A program made the position numbers and the translations under genes. Source: Clostridia bacterium (lineage in GTDB: Bacteria > Bacillota > UBA994 > PWPR01). Taken from it: 6,933 nucleotides of DNA. Shown piece by piece: positions 1-6,933 of this stretch. The first letter of the stretch is position 1. Each line of letters opens with the position of its first letter. The stretch covers positions 1-6,933 of the forward strand of contig PWPR01000105.1 in the NCBI GenBank assembly GCA_003557085.1. Reading direction: 5' to 3'. The notes beneath the pieces are model-generated. The model did not search any database. It saw only the letters and a program-made list of their open reading frames with translations, and was not told the origin of the DNA.

Positions 1-2369
1 CTTATTTTACCAGACTTACTAAAGCTCAACAAGATGAATACAAAAAAGCAGGAAAATCTATACCTAAAGAAGTCTATGTATTTAAAATGATATTAGATTC
101 TCAAGGGAATCCAGACTTAAACGAGTACAATCAGATAAGATACACTATGATTCCCAATTACGGAGAACCTAACAAATTATTTGAAATAGGTAATAAGGAA
201 TCCATTATAGAAAGAAACAGGCATGGAGTACACACTACTGATAATGTATTTGAGCAGCCAACTACTCCTGTTACCCCACAATTACCTGAAAGTACTTCAG
301 AGGATGGACCAACAGGTACTCAAGATACTTCAGATGATTTTATAGTCACGGAAGCATATAAATTACCTGCAGAAACTACTGATGGACTACTTAAAGCATT
401 AGAGTCTGGAGTTCCAGTAACATTAGATGCTACACATGTTCCTGAGATAACTATTACTAGAGAATTTTATGAAACAGAGTGGGGAGAAGAAAAAATGTCT
501 TATGATATGGAGTCACCAGAACTTCCAGAGGTAGATGTGGTTCACTACCCTGCTGGCGAATATTTCTACTTAGAAGATGCGTTTGGTAATCGTAAAATGG
601 CTTCAAAAAAAGAAGTAGTATCCCTAATTAGAGCAGAATTAAAATATAGGACAATACAGGACTTAGATATTAAAGCAGTAACTTATCAGGATAGAATAAC
701 AGATATGGATGATTCTCCTTTTAGTCCCGCTGATGACACTTTTGTTCCTACTCCTACAAAACCTGTATTATTAAGTGATGTTAAGCCTACAGCTAAGTTT
801 AATAAGGATTTTAATACATTAGCTGAACTTATGAATTTACCTATAAATTCAAAAAGTAAAATTTATTTTGAAGGTAGGTTGTTTAATTCATTAGAATTAG
901 TTAACTTTACAAAAGAATTAGTATCTTTATCCGAAGGTAAAATAAATATGAATGAGTTGTCGGAAGGAATAGGAGTGTTTATTATGAATATACTGCCGGA
1001 TTCCCACCCTGCTAAGAGGATGTTGTATAGAACAATAGAAAAAACATCCTTATATGGGGACAATGTTAGGACCTATGGAGAAAGATTAACAGATGAACAA
1101 ATTAAGGCTATGAGTGTAGGGCAAGCTCTTGAAGTATATTTTGCAGGAATGGAGTCTTTACCTGATATAGGAATGAGATGGAGAGGAATTAAGAAGAGTT
1201 TAACTGATATGTTTAAAGTTCCTGGTGGAATATATGCTAATAATGTTTTTAGTTCAGTTATAGACGGTATGAATAGAATTCTTTCTACAGAGCAAAATAC
1301 TGGAGCTAAGTATATAGTAGAAAATTATTTTCCAGGATTTCAAGACACTAATATTAAAACTTTATTAGGAAAAGTAAGTGAAACATCTCATCCTCTTGCC
1401 GAGCTAGCTCACAAACTTAATCAACTTGTCGTGGATAATAATACTGCAAGGTTAAAAGATAATATTCTATATACTGATGCAGACGGAAATAAGAGAGACG
1501 CTGCTGGACAGTATAATCATGCATCAGATGATATACTTATATCTAGGATCTCACCCCATAGAGGTGGAGTAGAAGTTACTATAGTACATGAAGCTTTACA
1601 CGCTATGACTATTAAAGCTCTTAATAATAATTCTAAGTTGGCTAGAGATATGAATATTCTATATGAATACGCTAAAAGCCATCCTGAAATATCTCAAGGA
1701 GCTTATCCTATTAAGAATATCAGAGAGTTTGTAGTAGGACTTTTTGAGAATGGAGCATTTATTAAGCAACTACATAATATACCTGCTACAGGTAAAGTTA
1801 AGATGTATAAAAACTTGTTTGAGCAGGTAATAGATACAATACTTGAAGCTTTAGGTATTAAAAGAACAGAGGTTCCAAATCTACACAGTCAGGCGTTTGC
1901 ACTAGCAACTCATCTTATTATGGATGAAGCTAATATTCGTCAAGAGTTAAATAGAAGGTATGAAGATTTTCAAGCATCTTTGGAAGGGATCACTTCTCCT
2001 CCTATAGAAACAATGGCAGAGTTCAGAGCAGAAAATAAAAAACAAGTTCAAAGAACCCAAGCTGAGAAGTTAGACTATTGGAACAGTCTTGAAGGAAATG
2101 AGTATAAAGATTTTAAAATTCTACATAGAAATTATAGAAACAGTTTGGAATCTATAGCGGATTTTTTTAATATATCTCATGATGACATTGTTAAGAGGAA
2201 GGAACGGGGAGAAGATGCTTTCTTCCTCAGAGTAAACAAGCCTGACGAAAATGCAAGTTTTGCAGAGGCTCTAAAAGCAGAGTTACCAATGCTTCGGGAT
2301 GAATCAGATTTAGTAACTAGAGGAGTAATTAAATTAATAGAATCAGGTAAAAGAGAAATAATTTGTTAA
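1..2369 (+). CDS. C-terminal part of a giant phage protein with an HExxH zincin metallopeptidase domain (5'-partial)
   Basis: Numbering is from the ATG at 87. The frame stays open for 28 more codons to the window edge, and that ATG has no convincing ribosome binding site, so I read this as the 788-residue C-terminal end of a longer protein. Residues about 54-84 are a Pro/Thr/Ser/Asp/Glu-rich low-complexity linker that probably separates domains. A metallopeptidase domain lies around 440-620: a G474-x-Y strand lead-in, then V-H501-E502-A-L-H505 (HExxH, two zinc ligands and the catalytic Glu). E547 in 'REFVVG' is a plausible third zinc ligand 42 residues later. This HExxH plus downstream EF(V/I) layout is known from zincins in phage and plasmid polyvalent proteins. 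The last 130 residues are charged, helical and unassigned. No signal peptide or clear membrane helix is visible. It ends one base before the next giant gene, so the two are probably co-transcribed. The substrate is unknown: processing of virion proteins or attack on host proteins are both possible. I am sure of the gene and fairly sure of the zincin call. Confidence 0.75.
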   Translation, partial: YFTRLTKAQQDEYKKAGKSIPKEVYVFKMILDSQGNPDLNEYNQIRYTMIPNYGEPNKLFEIGNKESIIERNRHGVHTTDNVFEQPTTPVTPQLPESTSEDGPTGTQDTSDDFIVTEAYKLPAETTDGLLKALESGVPVTLDATHVPEITITREFYETEWGEEKMSYDMESPELPEVDVVHYPAGEYFYLEDAFGNRKMASKKEVVSLIRAELKYRTIQDLDIKAVTYQDRITDMDDSPFSPADDTFVPTPTKPVLLSDVKPTAKFNKDFNTLAELMNLPINSKSKIYFEGRLFNSLELVNFTKELVSLSEGKINMNELSEGIGVFIMNILPDSHPAKRMLYRTIEKTSLYGDNVRTYGERLTDEQIKAMSVGQALEVYFAGMESLPDIGMRWRGIKKSLTDMFKVPGGIYANNVFSSVIDGMNRILSTEQNTGAKYIVENYFPGFQDTNIKTLLGKVSETSHPLAELAHKLNQLVVDNNTARLKDNILYTDADGNKRDAAGQYNHASDDILISRISPHRGGVEVTIVHEALHAMTIKALNNNSKLARDMNILYEYAKSHPEISQGAYPIKNIREFVVGLFENGAFIKQLHNIPATGKVKMYKNLFEQVIDTILEALGIKRTEVPNLHSQAFALATHLIMDEANIRQELNRRYEDFQASLEGITSPPIETMAEFRAENKKQVQRTQAEKLDYWNSLEGNEYKDFKILHRNYRNSLESIADFFNISHDDIVKRKERGEDAFFLRVNKPDENASFAEALKAELPMLRDESDLVTRGVIKLIESGKREIIC

Positions 2370-2370
2370 T

Positions 2371-5300
2371 ATGGCATGTACACCTAAAAATATATCACAA
2401 GATAGATTAATTTCAGAAGCTCTACATGAAGAGTTCTTTGCGGATATAAAGCAAGATACTTCTCCTTTGGATAAGGCTAAAGCTCTTATAAGGTTGGGAC
2501 AGGAATTTGAGTCTGCAGAAGTTAAAGCTGCAAATCTCTCTAAAAAAACTATAAAAATGCTCCAACTTGAAGCTGATGAGATAGTAAGATCTTATCAGAA
2601 AAAAACTCCAATAAAGAGTAAAGATGGAGAGATGGTTACTCCTGTTTTAGGAGAAACTATAACTATGAAAAACCAAGAAGCATTTTTAAGGTCTAAAAAT
2701 AAGAGAAGAGATCTTGTAGATGCTATAAGAAATGCTCCAGACAGTGTTTTAGCAGCTATGACAGGGACTATAATTCACAATATAGCTGAGGGTATTATAG
2801 AAGGACTTAAAGCTAGGGGAACCTTTAAAAATATACACACACAAAGCGAGTTGGGACAGGTTAAGGACAGCATAACTGATATGGAGATTAAGTCCTTATT
2901 AAACATCTCTGGAAAATATTCAGACAGAATAGTTCAAAATATAAGAGAAGGAATAGAAGATATAGTTAGAGATGTAAATGCTCTACAACACAAAATAGAC
3001 CCCAAAGGTAAGGCTATAATTCTAACAGAGCAGTTTATTGCAAACTTTTTAGGAGATGTAGGAGGAACTATGGACATGTTTGTAATGTATAGTGACGGAT
3101 CTGTTGGATTATTTGACTTTAAGAGTAAATTCATAGATTCCAGAGATTTTTCATGGCGAGATGTAGTAGACACAGCTACGGGGGAAGTATATAAAGCTCC
3201 CCAAATTACTAATGAATTGTGGATTCCATCATATCTTAGAGAGAATTTGGGAAGACAATTAGGGAGTACTAGAAAAATAATACAAAAAGTACTTAAAGTC
3301 CAAAAGTTTAGACAAATGCGGGGTATACCTATACATGTGAGGTATAAGGTAAAGGATTCTGGGGCAGAACAGGGGGCAAAATATAGTAAAGAATTATTAT
3401 CTGTACAAATAGGATCTAAACAAGATAGGATGTTGGAACAGATACCTATTAATGAGACTTTAAGTAGCCCTGCACTAGACAGAGCAGTAGAAAAGTTTCA
3501 AAAACTTCTTCATAATAAAAAAGTAGAGCTACAGGAGAGAGGGACTAAGGTAGAAAAAGACAAGCTAAGGACTGAAATAGCTAACCTAGAAGAAACTCTC
3601 AGTAATCTTATAGTAAGACAGGATGCACGAGCATTAATGGATGATTTTGAGAATTTAATAAAAAAATATAACAATGAAGTTAAAGAATCTTTAGATATAG
3701 ATAGTAAAGAAATTGGAGGAAATCCCAATCCAAATTATTTACCTTGGAAAAGATTAAATGCTCTTATAGATGACTTCACAGCTTATAAGAGTCTTTTAGA
3801 GAGTTCAGAAACCTGGCTAGCTGATATGGATACTACCAATATCAAGGTAGAGGAATATATGAGTACCATAAATAACCTTACCGGACATGTTAACAGTCTT
3901 CTAACTAATCTAAAAAGCAAGAGATTTAATCGTACAGTCAGTGAATCAGATATGCCAGCCATAATGAATATGGAAAAAATATCATTTATGGATAAATGGT
4001 TTTTAGGAAGTAAGGAGTTTAATCAATGGGTTCTTAAAACATTAAATCAATACGTATCTACTGCAGATAGTAAAAGAATACTTAAAGTTCAAGAATTAGA
4101 ATCCTCTTTACAGAAATCAATTTTAAATCTACAGGAGTGGGGAAGAACTAACAATAAGGGGTTACATCAAGCTTATAGAATGCTTATTAGCGATGAGGGA
4201 GATGGAACTTTCTTAATAGGAAAATATAACTCTGAGTTTTGGAAAAATATTGAAATGTTGAGAGAGAAAAAAAATCTCGAAGGTCTAAAAAAAATATATA
4301 AACTTAGGGAAGGAGCCGAACAGTTATATAAAGATAGATTAGAAGACTTTATGAAAACTAATCCTACAGAGCTTCAAATAGAGAATTGGAAAAGATTTAA
4401 TACTATAGAAAATTCAATAAAATATAGAAGCAATGCTCATATATATTGGGAATTTAAGGATGAAGTAAAAACTAACCCTGCTAATCTAAGCCCCCAGTTT
4501 GCAGAAATATCAAAGCCAGGAAATGAAGCATTATTGGATTTCTATAATCTGTGGACAGATAAAATGAAGGAGTTCAGAAAACTTCTGGAAATTACAGACT
4601 ATACTGACCTTCCTGATAATTTCCTACCCTGGATAAGAGCCCAAGTATCTGATCTTATAGCTACTGGTAACCTCAGTACTAAACAAGCAAAAGAATTGAT
4701 AGACTCTTGGAAAGATATTAAAGTAGATAATACTGAGTTTGGGGATGATCCCACTAGTGAACTTACTAGACAGGTAGATCTTGAGACAGGTAGAGAAAAG
4801 TCCAGAGTACCTCAGTTCTTTTTAAATCCTCTTAAAGATAATAGGGGCAGATTACTAGCCAAAGCACAGCTTAAAGATTTAGCCTCTAGTCTCCTTACAT
4901 TTGGAAATATGGCATATAACTATCATTATATGACAAGTGAAGTAGTTCCTCATGTGGAAGCTCTTAGAGATGCATTGACTATGTATGGAGAGAAGTACAC
5001 AACATCTGATGGTAGACAAAAAGTAGATGAAGCTGGTAGGGAGCTTAATATTCAGGATAAGCTGTCATCCGTAACTCAAATGTTTGAGGACCAGCTTAAG
5101 TATCATGTCTATGGTATGAAAATACTTGATGAAAATAAGAAGCTTGCTAATTTTGCTTTGAATATGAAACAATTTCATAGCAACTATCAATTAGCTGGAG
5201 CTTGGCTTACATGGGCAGGTAATACTATACAAATTTTTGGAAATACCTACTTAGAATCAACAACATCTCAACATTTCGGACTGAAACATTATAGAAAAGC

Positions 5301-6573
5301 TATGGCTATGGCAGCTAAGTCTATCGTGAATTATAAAACTGGAGAAGGAGCTTTATATGCACAATTAGTTAGATTTTTTGAACCCAATTCAGATTTAATA
5401 AGGCTTAAGAGTAAACAAATTAAGGCTACAAAATTTCAATCTATTCTAGATTCAGACACAAATTTTATAGGGTTCAGAATAGCAGAGCATGGAGTAGAGA
5501 ATATTACTCTGATAAGTATGCTCCAAACTCATGGAATAGTTAATGGTAGGATAGTTAATCTTAATAGTAGTGTGGTTCCTAAAGGAACTAAATCTATTTT
5601 AGAGTCTAGTAGGCTCAATGAGAATGGAGAGCTTATTATAGAAGGGCTTAAAGAAACTGAAAGTAATGATAATATAAATATCCAAGCTTACACTGATATG
5701 CGTGTAAGATCCAGGGGGGTGTCCAAGAATATTAAGGGAGGTATGGATTCTGAGAATCAGTACGGAGCTCAAATGTATCTTGCAGGTAAAATGTTTATGC
5801 AGTATAAAGGATGGTTGCCTGGCATGGTAACTCAACGATTGGGGGGACTTATGTATAACTCTGCTACTAAAAGTTTACGTCAGGGCTGGTTCAGGACTTT
5901 TTATGATATGAATTTAAAACCAGAAGAGGCGGGACTTGTTACTTATATTGCTACCCAACTTATTCCTACTATGAATAAACTCACATTAGCTCTTGTAACA
6001 AGACCTCTCAGTATAATAGACAAAAGATTAGTATATAGGTTTAAAGCAGACGAGACTAGAGCTAAGAGACAATTTGAAGCGTTTAAAGATAAAAATGCTA
6101 ATGATCCTGAAATACAAAATATGACTTTTGAGGATTTTGTGGCTTTTCAAGAAGGGAGAATCAGAGCTATGGTTACTGAGGTATTGTTTGCCTTGTCGTT
6201 TGTATTAGCAGTTATGGCTGCAAGAAGAGACTGGGATGATGATGGTGTTCCTGACTGGAAAGCATCCTGGTACAGCAGAACTAGTTTTAGGATATTAAAT
6301 AGAGCTAGAAGGGAATTAAATTTTATGTGGGCTATAAATGATTGGCAATATACATTAACAAGAAGTCCTATTCCCGCAGTAGGAGTTATTGAAGACGCTG
6401 CTAGAGTTTTAAACAATACTGTTAGGGAGGCAGGAGACTTTGTGTGGAGCAGAGAAGAAGCGGAGAAAAGAGGTAAGGGAGTAATGAAGTATACTCCAAG
6501 AATGTTTCCTTGGTATAAATTCTTAAGGTCATTTGATACTATTAATGAGGAATTCCAGAAATTTGAAATCTAA
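2371..6573 (+). CDS. Giant putative virion/ejected protein with N-terminal PD-(D/E)XK nuclease domain and membrane-like C-terminus
   Basis: A complete 1400-residue protein. The start is well fixed: an in-frame TAA at 2359-2361 lies just upstream and ATG 2371 is the first start after it, one base past the previous stop. No Shine-Dalgarno is visible. Residues about 110-300 resemble RecB/Cas4-type PD-(D/E)XK nucleases: G132-T-I-I-H136, E220, G231-G-T-M-D235, then D249-F-K251. D235, D249 and K251 would bind metal and catalyse, and H136 fits the family's upstream His motif. Residues about 365-440 are charged and probably coiled coil. About 440-930 is long, helical and unassigned, with W/P-containing spots such as 750-754 (NFLPW-like) and 813-821. 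Hydrophobic stretches occur near 938-955 and 1187-1210. The best membrane helix is about 1268-1284, followed at once by D1287-W-D-D-D-G-V-P-D1295, which matches the DxDxDGxxD calcium-loop pattern. It is the last gene before a terminator. Its role as a packaged or ejected protein is inferred from size, architecture and the zincin neighbour. It could instead be an internal structural protein with a nuclease domain. Confidence 0.7.
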   Translation: MACTPKNISQDRLISEALHEEFFADIKQDTSPLDKAKALIRLGQEFESAEVKAANLSKKTIKMLQLEADEIVRSYQKKTPIKSKDGEMVTPVLGETITMKNQEAFLRSKNKRRDLVDAIRNAPDSVLAAMTGTIIHNIAEGIIEGLKARGTFKNIHTQSELGQVKDSITDMEIKSLLNISGKYSDRIVQNIREGIEDIVRDVNALQHKIDPKGKAIILTEQFIANFLGDVGGTMDMFVMYSDGSVGLFDFKSKFIDSRDFSWRDVVDTATGEVYKAPQITNELWIPSYLRENLGRQLGSTRKIIQKVLKVQKFRQMRGIPIHVRYKVKDSGAEQGAKYSKELLSVQIGSKQDRMLEQIPINETLSSPALDRAVEKFQKLLHNKKVELQERGTKVEKDKLRTEIANLEETLSNLIVRQDARALMDDFENLIKKYNNEVKESLDIDSKEIGGNPNPNYLPWKRLNALIDDFTAYKSLLESSETWLADMDTTNIKVEEYMSTINNLTGHVNSLLTNLKSKRFNRTVSESDMPAIMNMEKISFMDKWFLGSKEFNQWVLKTLNQYVSTADSKRILKVQELESSLQKSILNLQEWGRTNNKGLHQAYRMLISDEGDGTFLIGKYNSEFWKNIEMLREKKNLEGLKKIYKLREGAEQLYKDRLEDFMKTNPTELQIENWKRFNTIENSIKYRSNAHIYWEFKDEVKTNPANLSPQFAEISKPGNEALLDFYNLWTDKMKEFRKLLEITDYTDLPDNFLPWIRAQVSDLIATGNLSTKQAKELIDSWKDIKVDNTEFGDDPTSELTRQVDLETGREKSRVPQFFLNPLKDNRGRLLAKAQLKDLASSLLTFGNMAYNYHYMTSEVVPHVEALRDALTMYGEKYTTSDGRQKVDEAGRELNIQDKLSSVTQMFEDQLKYHVYGMKILDENKKLANFALNMKQFHSNYQLAGAWLTWAGNTIQIFGNTYLESTTSQHFGLKHYRKAMAMAAKSIVNYKTGEGALYAQLVRFFEPNSDLIRLKSKQIKATKFQSILDSDTNFIGFRIAEHGVENITLISMLQTHGIVNGRIVNLNSSVVPKGTKSILESSRLNENGELIIEGLKETESNDNINIQAYTDMRVRSRGVSKNIKGGMDSENQYGAQMYLAGKMFMQYKGWLPGMVTQRLGGLMYNSATKSLRQGWFRTFYDMNLKPEEAGLVTYIATQLIPTMNKLTLALVTRPLSIIDKRLVYRFKADETRAKRQFEAFKDKNANDPEIQNMTFEDFVAFQEGRIRAMVTEVLFALSFVLAVMAARRDWDDDGVPDWKASWYSRTSFRILNRARRELNFMWAINDWQYTLTRSPIPAVGVIEDAARVLNNTVREAGDFVWSREEAEKRGKGVMKYTPRMFPWYKFLRSFDTINEEFQKFEI

Positions 6574-6586
6574 TTTTCAAAGGTCT

Positions 6587-6631
6587 AAAAAAAATAATAC
6601 CCTACTAACTTAATAGTAGGGTATTTTTTTT
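6587..6631. terminator. Bidirectional intrinsic terminator in the convergent gap
   Basis: A perfect 12-bp inverted repeat (arms 6596-6607 and 6614-6625) encloses a 6-nt loop at 6608-6613. The arms are AT-rich with a central CCC/GGG block. On the plus strand the hairpin runs into T8 (6624-6631, partly within the stem). On the minus strand it is followed after one base by another T8, which is the A8 at 6587-6594. It lies 13 bases after the stop of the 1400-residue gene, and the minus-strand gene's stop codon falls on its far end. It should therefore stop transcription from both sides. This is read directly from the sequence. Confidence 0.9.
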
Positions 6632-6896
6632 ATCCTTTTACGTATGGAGAACAATGTAAATAAACAAATGGCCACTCCCTATCAATCATTTTTTTAGGTA
6701 GTTTAGTTTGTTTTCTTATAAGATTTTTAGCCCATAGTTCCCACTCATCATGTTGCTCTTGAGTACATGGATAGAGTTTAAACCATTCGGGACTTTGTAA
6801 TACTTCTTTGGGATGATTGTTTACCACTTCTTCTACAGTTGTATTGTGGTACTTTAGCCACCCATTAAGAAGATCATTTCTATCTATCTTTTTCAT
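6630..6896 (-). CDS. Small uncharacterised protein (88 aa), convergent to the giant genes
   Basis: An 88-residue product I do not recognise. It looks like a real gene for three reasons. It fills the space between the terminator and the window edge without overlapping the plus-strand genes. Its stop codon abuts the bidirectional terminator. Its composition is that of a folded soluble protein: five Trp, many Lys, Glu and Asp, two Cys, and no low complexity. The start ATG at 6896 is the first after an in-frame TAA two codons upstream (6902-6900), so no longer form is possible. Features include 'LNGWLKYHNTTVEEV' near the N-terminus, which looks like a helix followed by a second amphipathic helix, a W/E-rich centre with 'EWELW', and a basic stretch around residues 60-73. 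No signal peptide, membrane helix or clear zinc-binding cluster is seen (the Cys are far apart). No strong Shine-Dalgarno precedes it. It probably belongs to the opposite-strand transcription block of the phage, where small accessory proteins are common. That placement is inference. Confidence 0.75.
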   Translation of the reverse strand: MKKIDRNDLLNGWLKYHNTTVEEVVNNHPKEVLQSPEWFKLYPCTQEQHDEWELWAKNLIRKQTKLPKKMIDREWPFVYLHCSPYVKG

Positions 6897-6933
6897 TGTT
6901 TACATTAATATTAATTCTACCTTCTTTACTATA
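6880..6933 (-). other. Possible 3' end of another minus-strand gene entering the window
   Basis: Two minus-strand frames are open from the window edge into this stretch. One ends at TAA 6902-6900, leaving a 3-nt gap to the ATG of the 88-residue gene. The other continues to TAG 6882-6880 and would overlap that gene by 17 nt. Either would suit a tightly packed phage operon. Only 10 to 17 codons are visible, so neither frame can be preferred, and the stretch could equally be an untranslated leader. Confidence 0.3.

Noticed and set aside
863..1063. 66-codon minus-strand open frame inside the zincin gene
   Set aside because: It lies wholly within a well-supported plus-strand gene and has shadow-like composition (Ser/Asn/Leu rich) with no supporting start signal.
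2358..2366. Bacteroides-type -7 box resemblance (TAATTTG) before the 1400-residue gene
   Set aside because: It lacks the full spacing of the motif and any -33 element, and sits inside the coding end of the previous gene. Chance in AT-rich DNA.
2934..3173. 79-codon minus-strand open frame over the nuclease motifs
   Set aside because: It is antisense to the conserved nuclease motif region. The plus-strand frame explains the sequence.
3510..3728. 72-codon minus-strand open frame
   Set aside because: Its Ser/Leu-rich product is the antisense reading of the charged coiled-coil region.
4267..4294. Two A8 tracts 20 bases apart, possible slippage or frameshift site
   Set aside because: The normal frame reads through for hundreds of codons. 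A -1 shift at the first tract meets a stop within about ten codons, and such tracts are expected in AT-rich coding DNA.
4279..4295. A 17-base string also present at about 6580-6596 near the terminator
   Set aside because: It is mostly an A-tract. The first copy is plainly coding (EGLKKI), so this is most likely chance.
5599..5835. 78-codon minus-strand open frame
   Set aside because: It is internal and antisense to the 1400-residue gene, with no independent evidence.
6147..6416. 89-codon minus-strand open frame
   Set aside because: It is antisense to the membrane-like C-terminus and ends far from the terminator. A shadow.
6904..6915. 12-bp perfect palindrome (attaatattaat) upstream of the 88-residue gene, possible operator
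   Set aside because: It is made only of A and T in an AT-rich leader, no second copy was noticed, and it may be coding for an upstream gene.

Overview
The window looks like the end of a late, virion-protein gene block of a large, AT-rich tailed bacteriophage, meeting an oppositely oriented gene block. The reasons are two very long, tightly packed co-directional genes covering about 95% of the window, strong AT bias (many AGA, TTA and AAA codons), a convergent junction with a strong hairpin terminator, and the kind of domains seen: a zincin metallopeptidase and a PD-(D/E)XK nuclease embedded in giant, mostly helical proteins. No plasmid, IS, integrase, tRNA, rRNA or CRISPR signal is visible. 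Organisation and AT bias resemble crAss-like phages (Crassvirales) or another large phage that packages giant proteins in its capsid. That assignment is inference, because no terminase, capsid, portal or polymerase marker lies in the window. Neither large gene has a clear Shine-Dalgarno sequence, which would fit a Bacteroidota host but does not prove one.

Layout. Positions 1-2369 (+) hold the C-terminal 788 residues of a larger protein. Its reading frame is open to the left edge, so the ATG at 87 is probably internal. It carries a low-complexity linker and then a metallopeptidase domain with an HExxH motif. One nucleotide after its stop codon, 2371-6573 (+) encodes a complete 1400-residue protein. 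It has an N-terminal RecB/Cas4-like PD-(D/E)XK nuclease domain, a very long helical middle, and a C-terminal part with a likely membrane helix followed by an acidic Ca-loop-like motif. A 12-bp perfect hairpin flanked by A8 and T8 (6587-6631) lies in the convergent gap and can end transcription from both sides. On the minus strand, 6630-6896 encodes an 88-residue uncharacterised protein whose stop codon lies in the terminator's T-tract. The last 37 bases are its leader or the end of another minus-strand gene.

How the genes may work together (inference): the two plus-strand genes are almost certainly co-transcribed. Together they pair a protease and a nuclease on giant scaffolds, the architecture expected of proteins packaged in the virion and delivered into the host with the DNA ('polyvalent protein'-like effectors). 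The protease could process the giant proteins or attack host proteins. The nuclease could attack host or competing DNA or process phage DNA. The membrane-like C-terminus could help cross or anchor in the host envelope.
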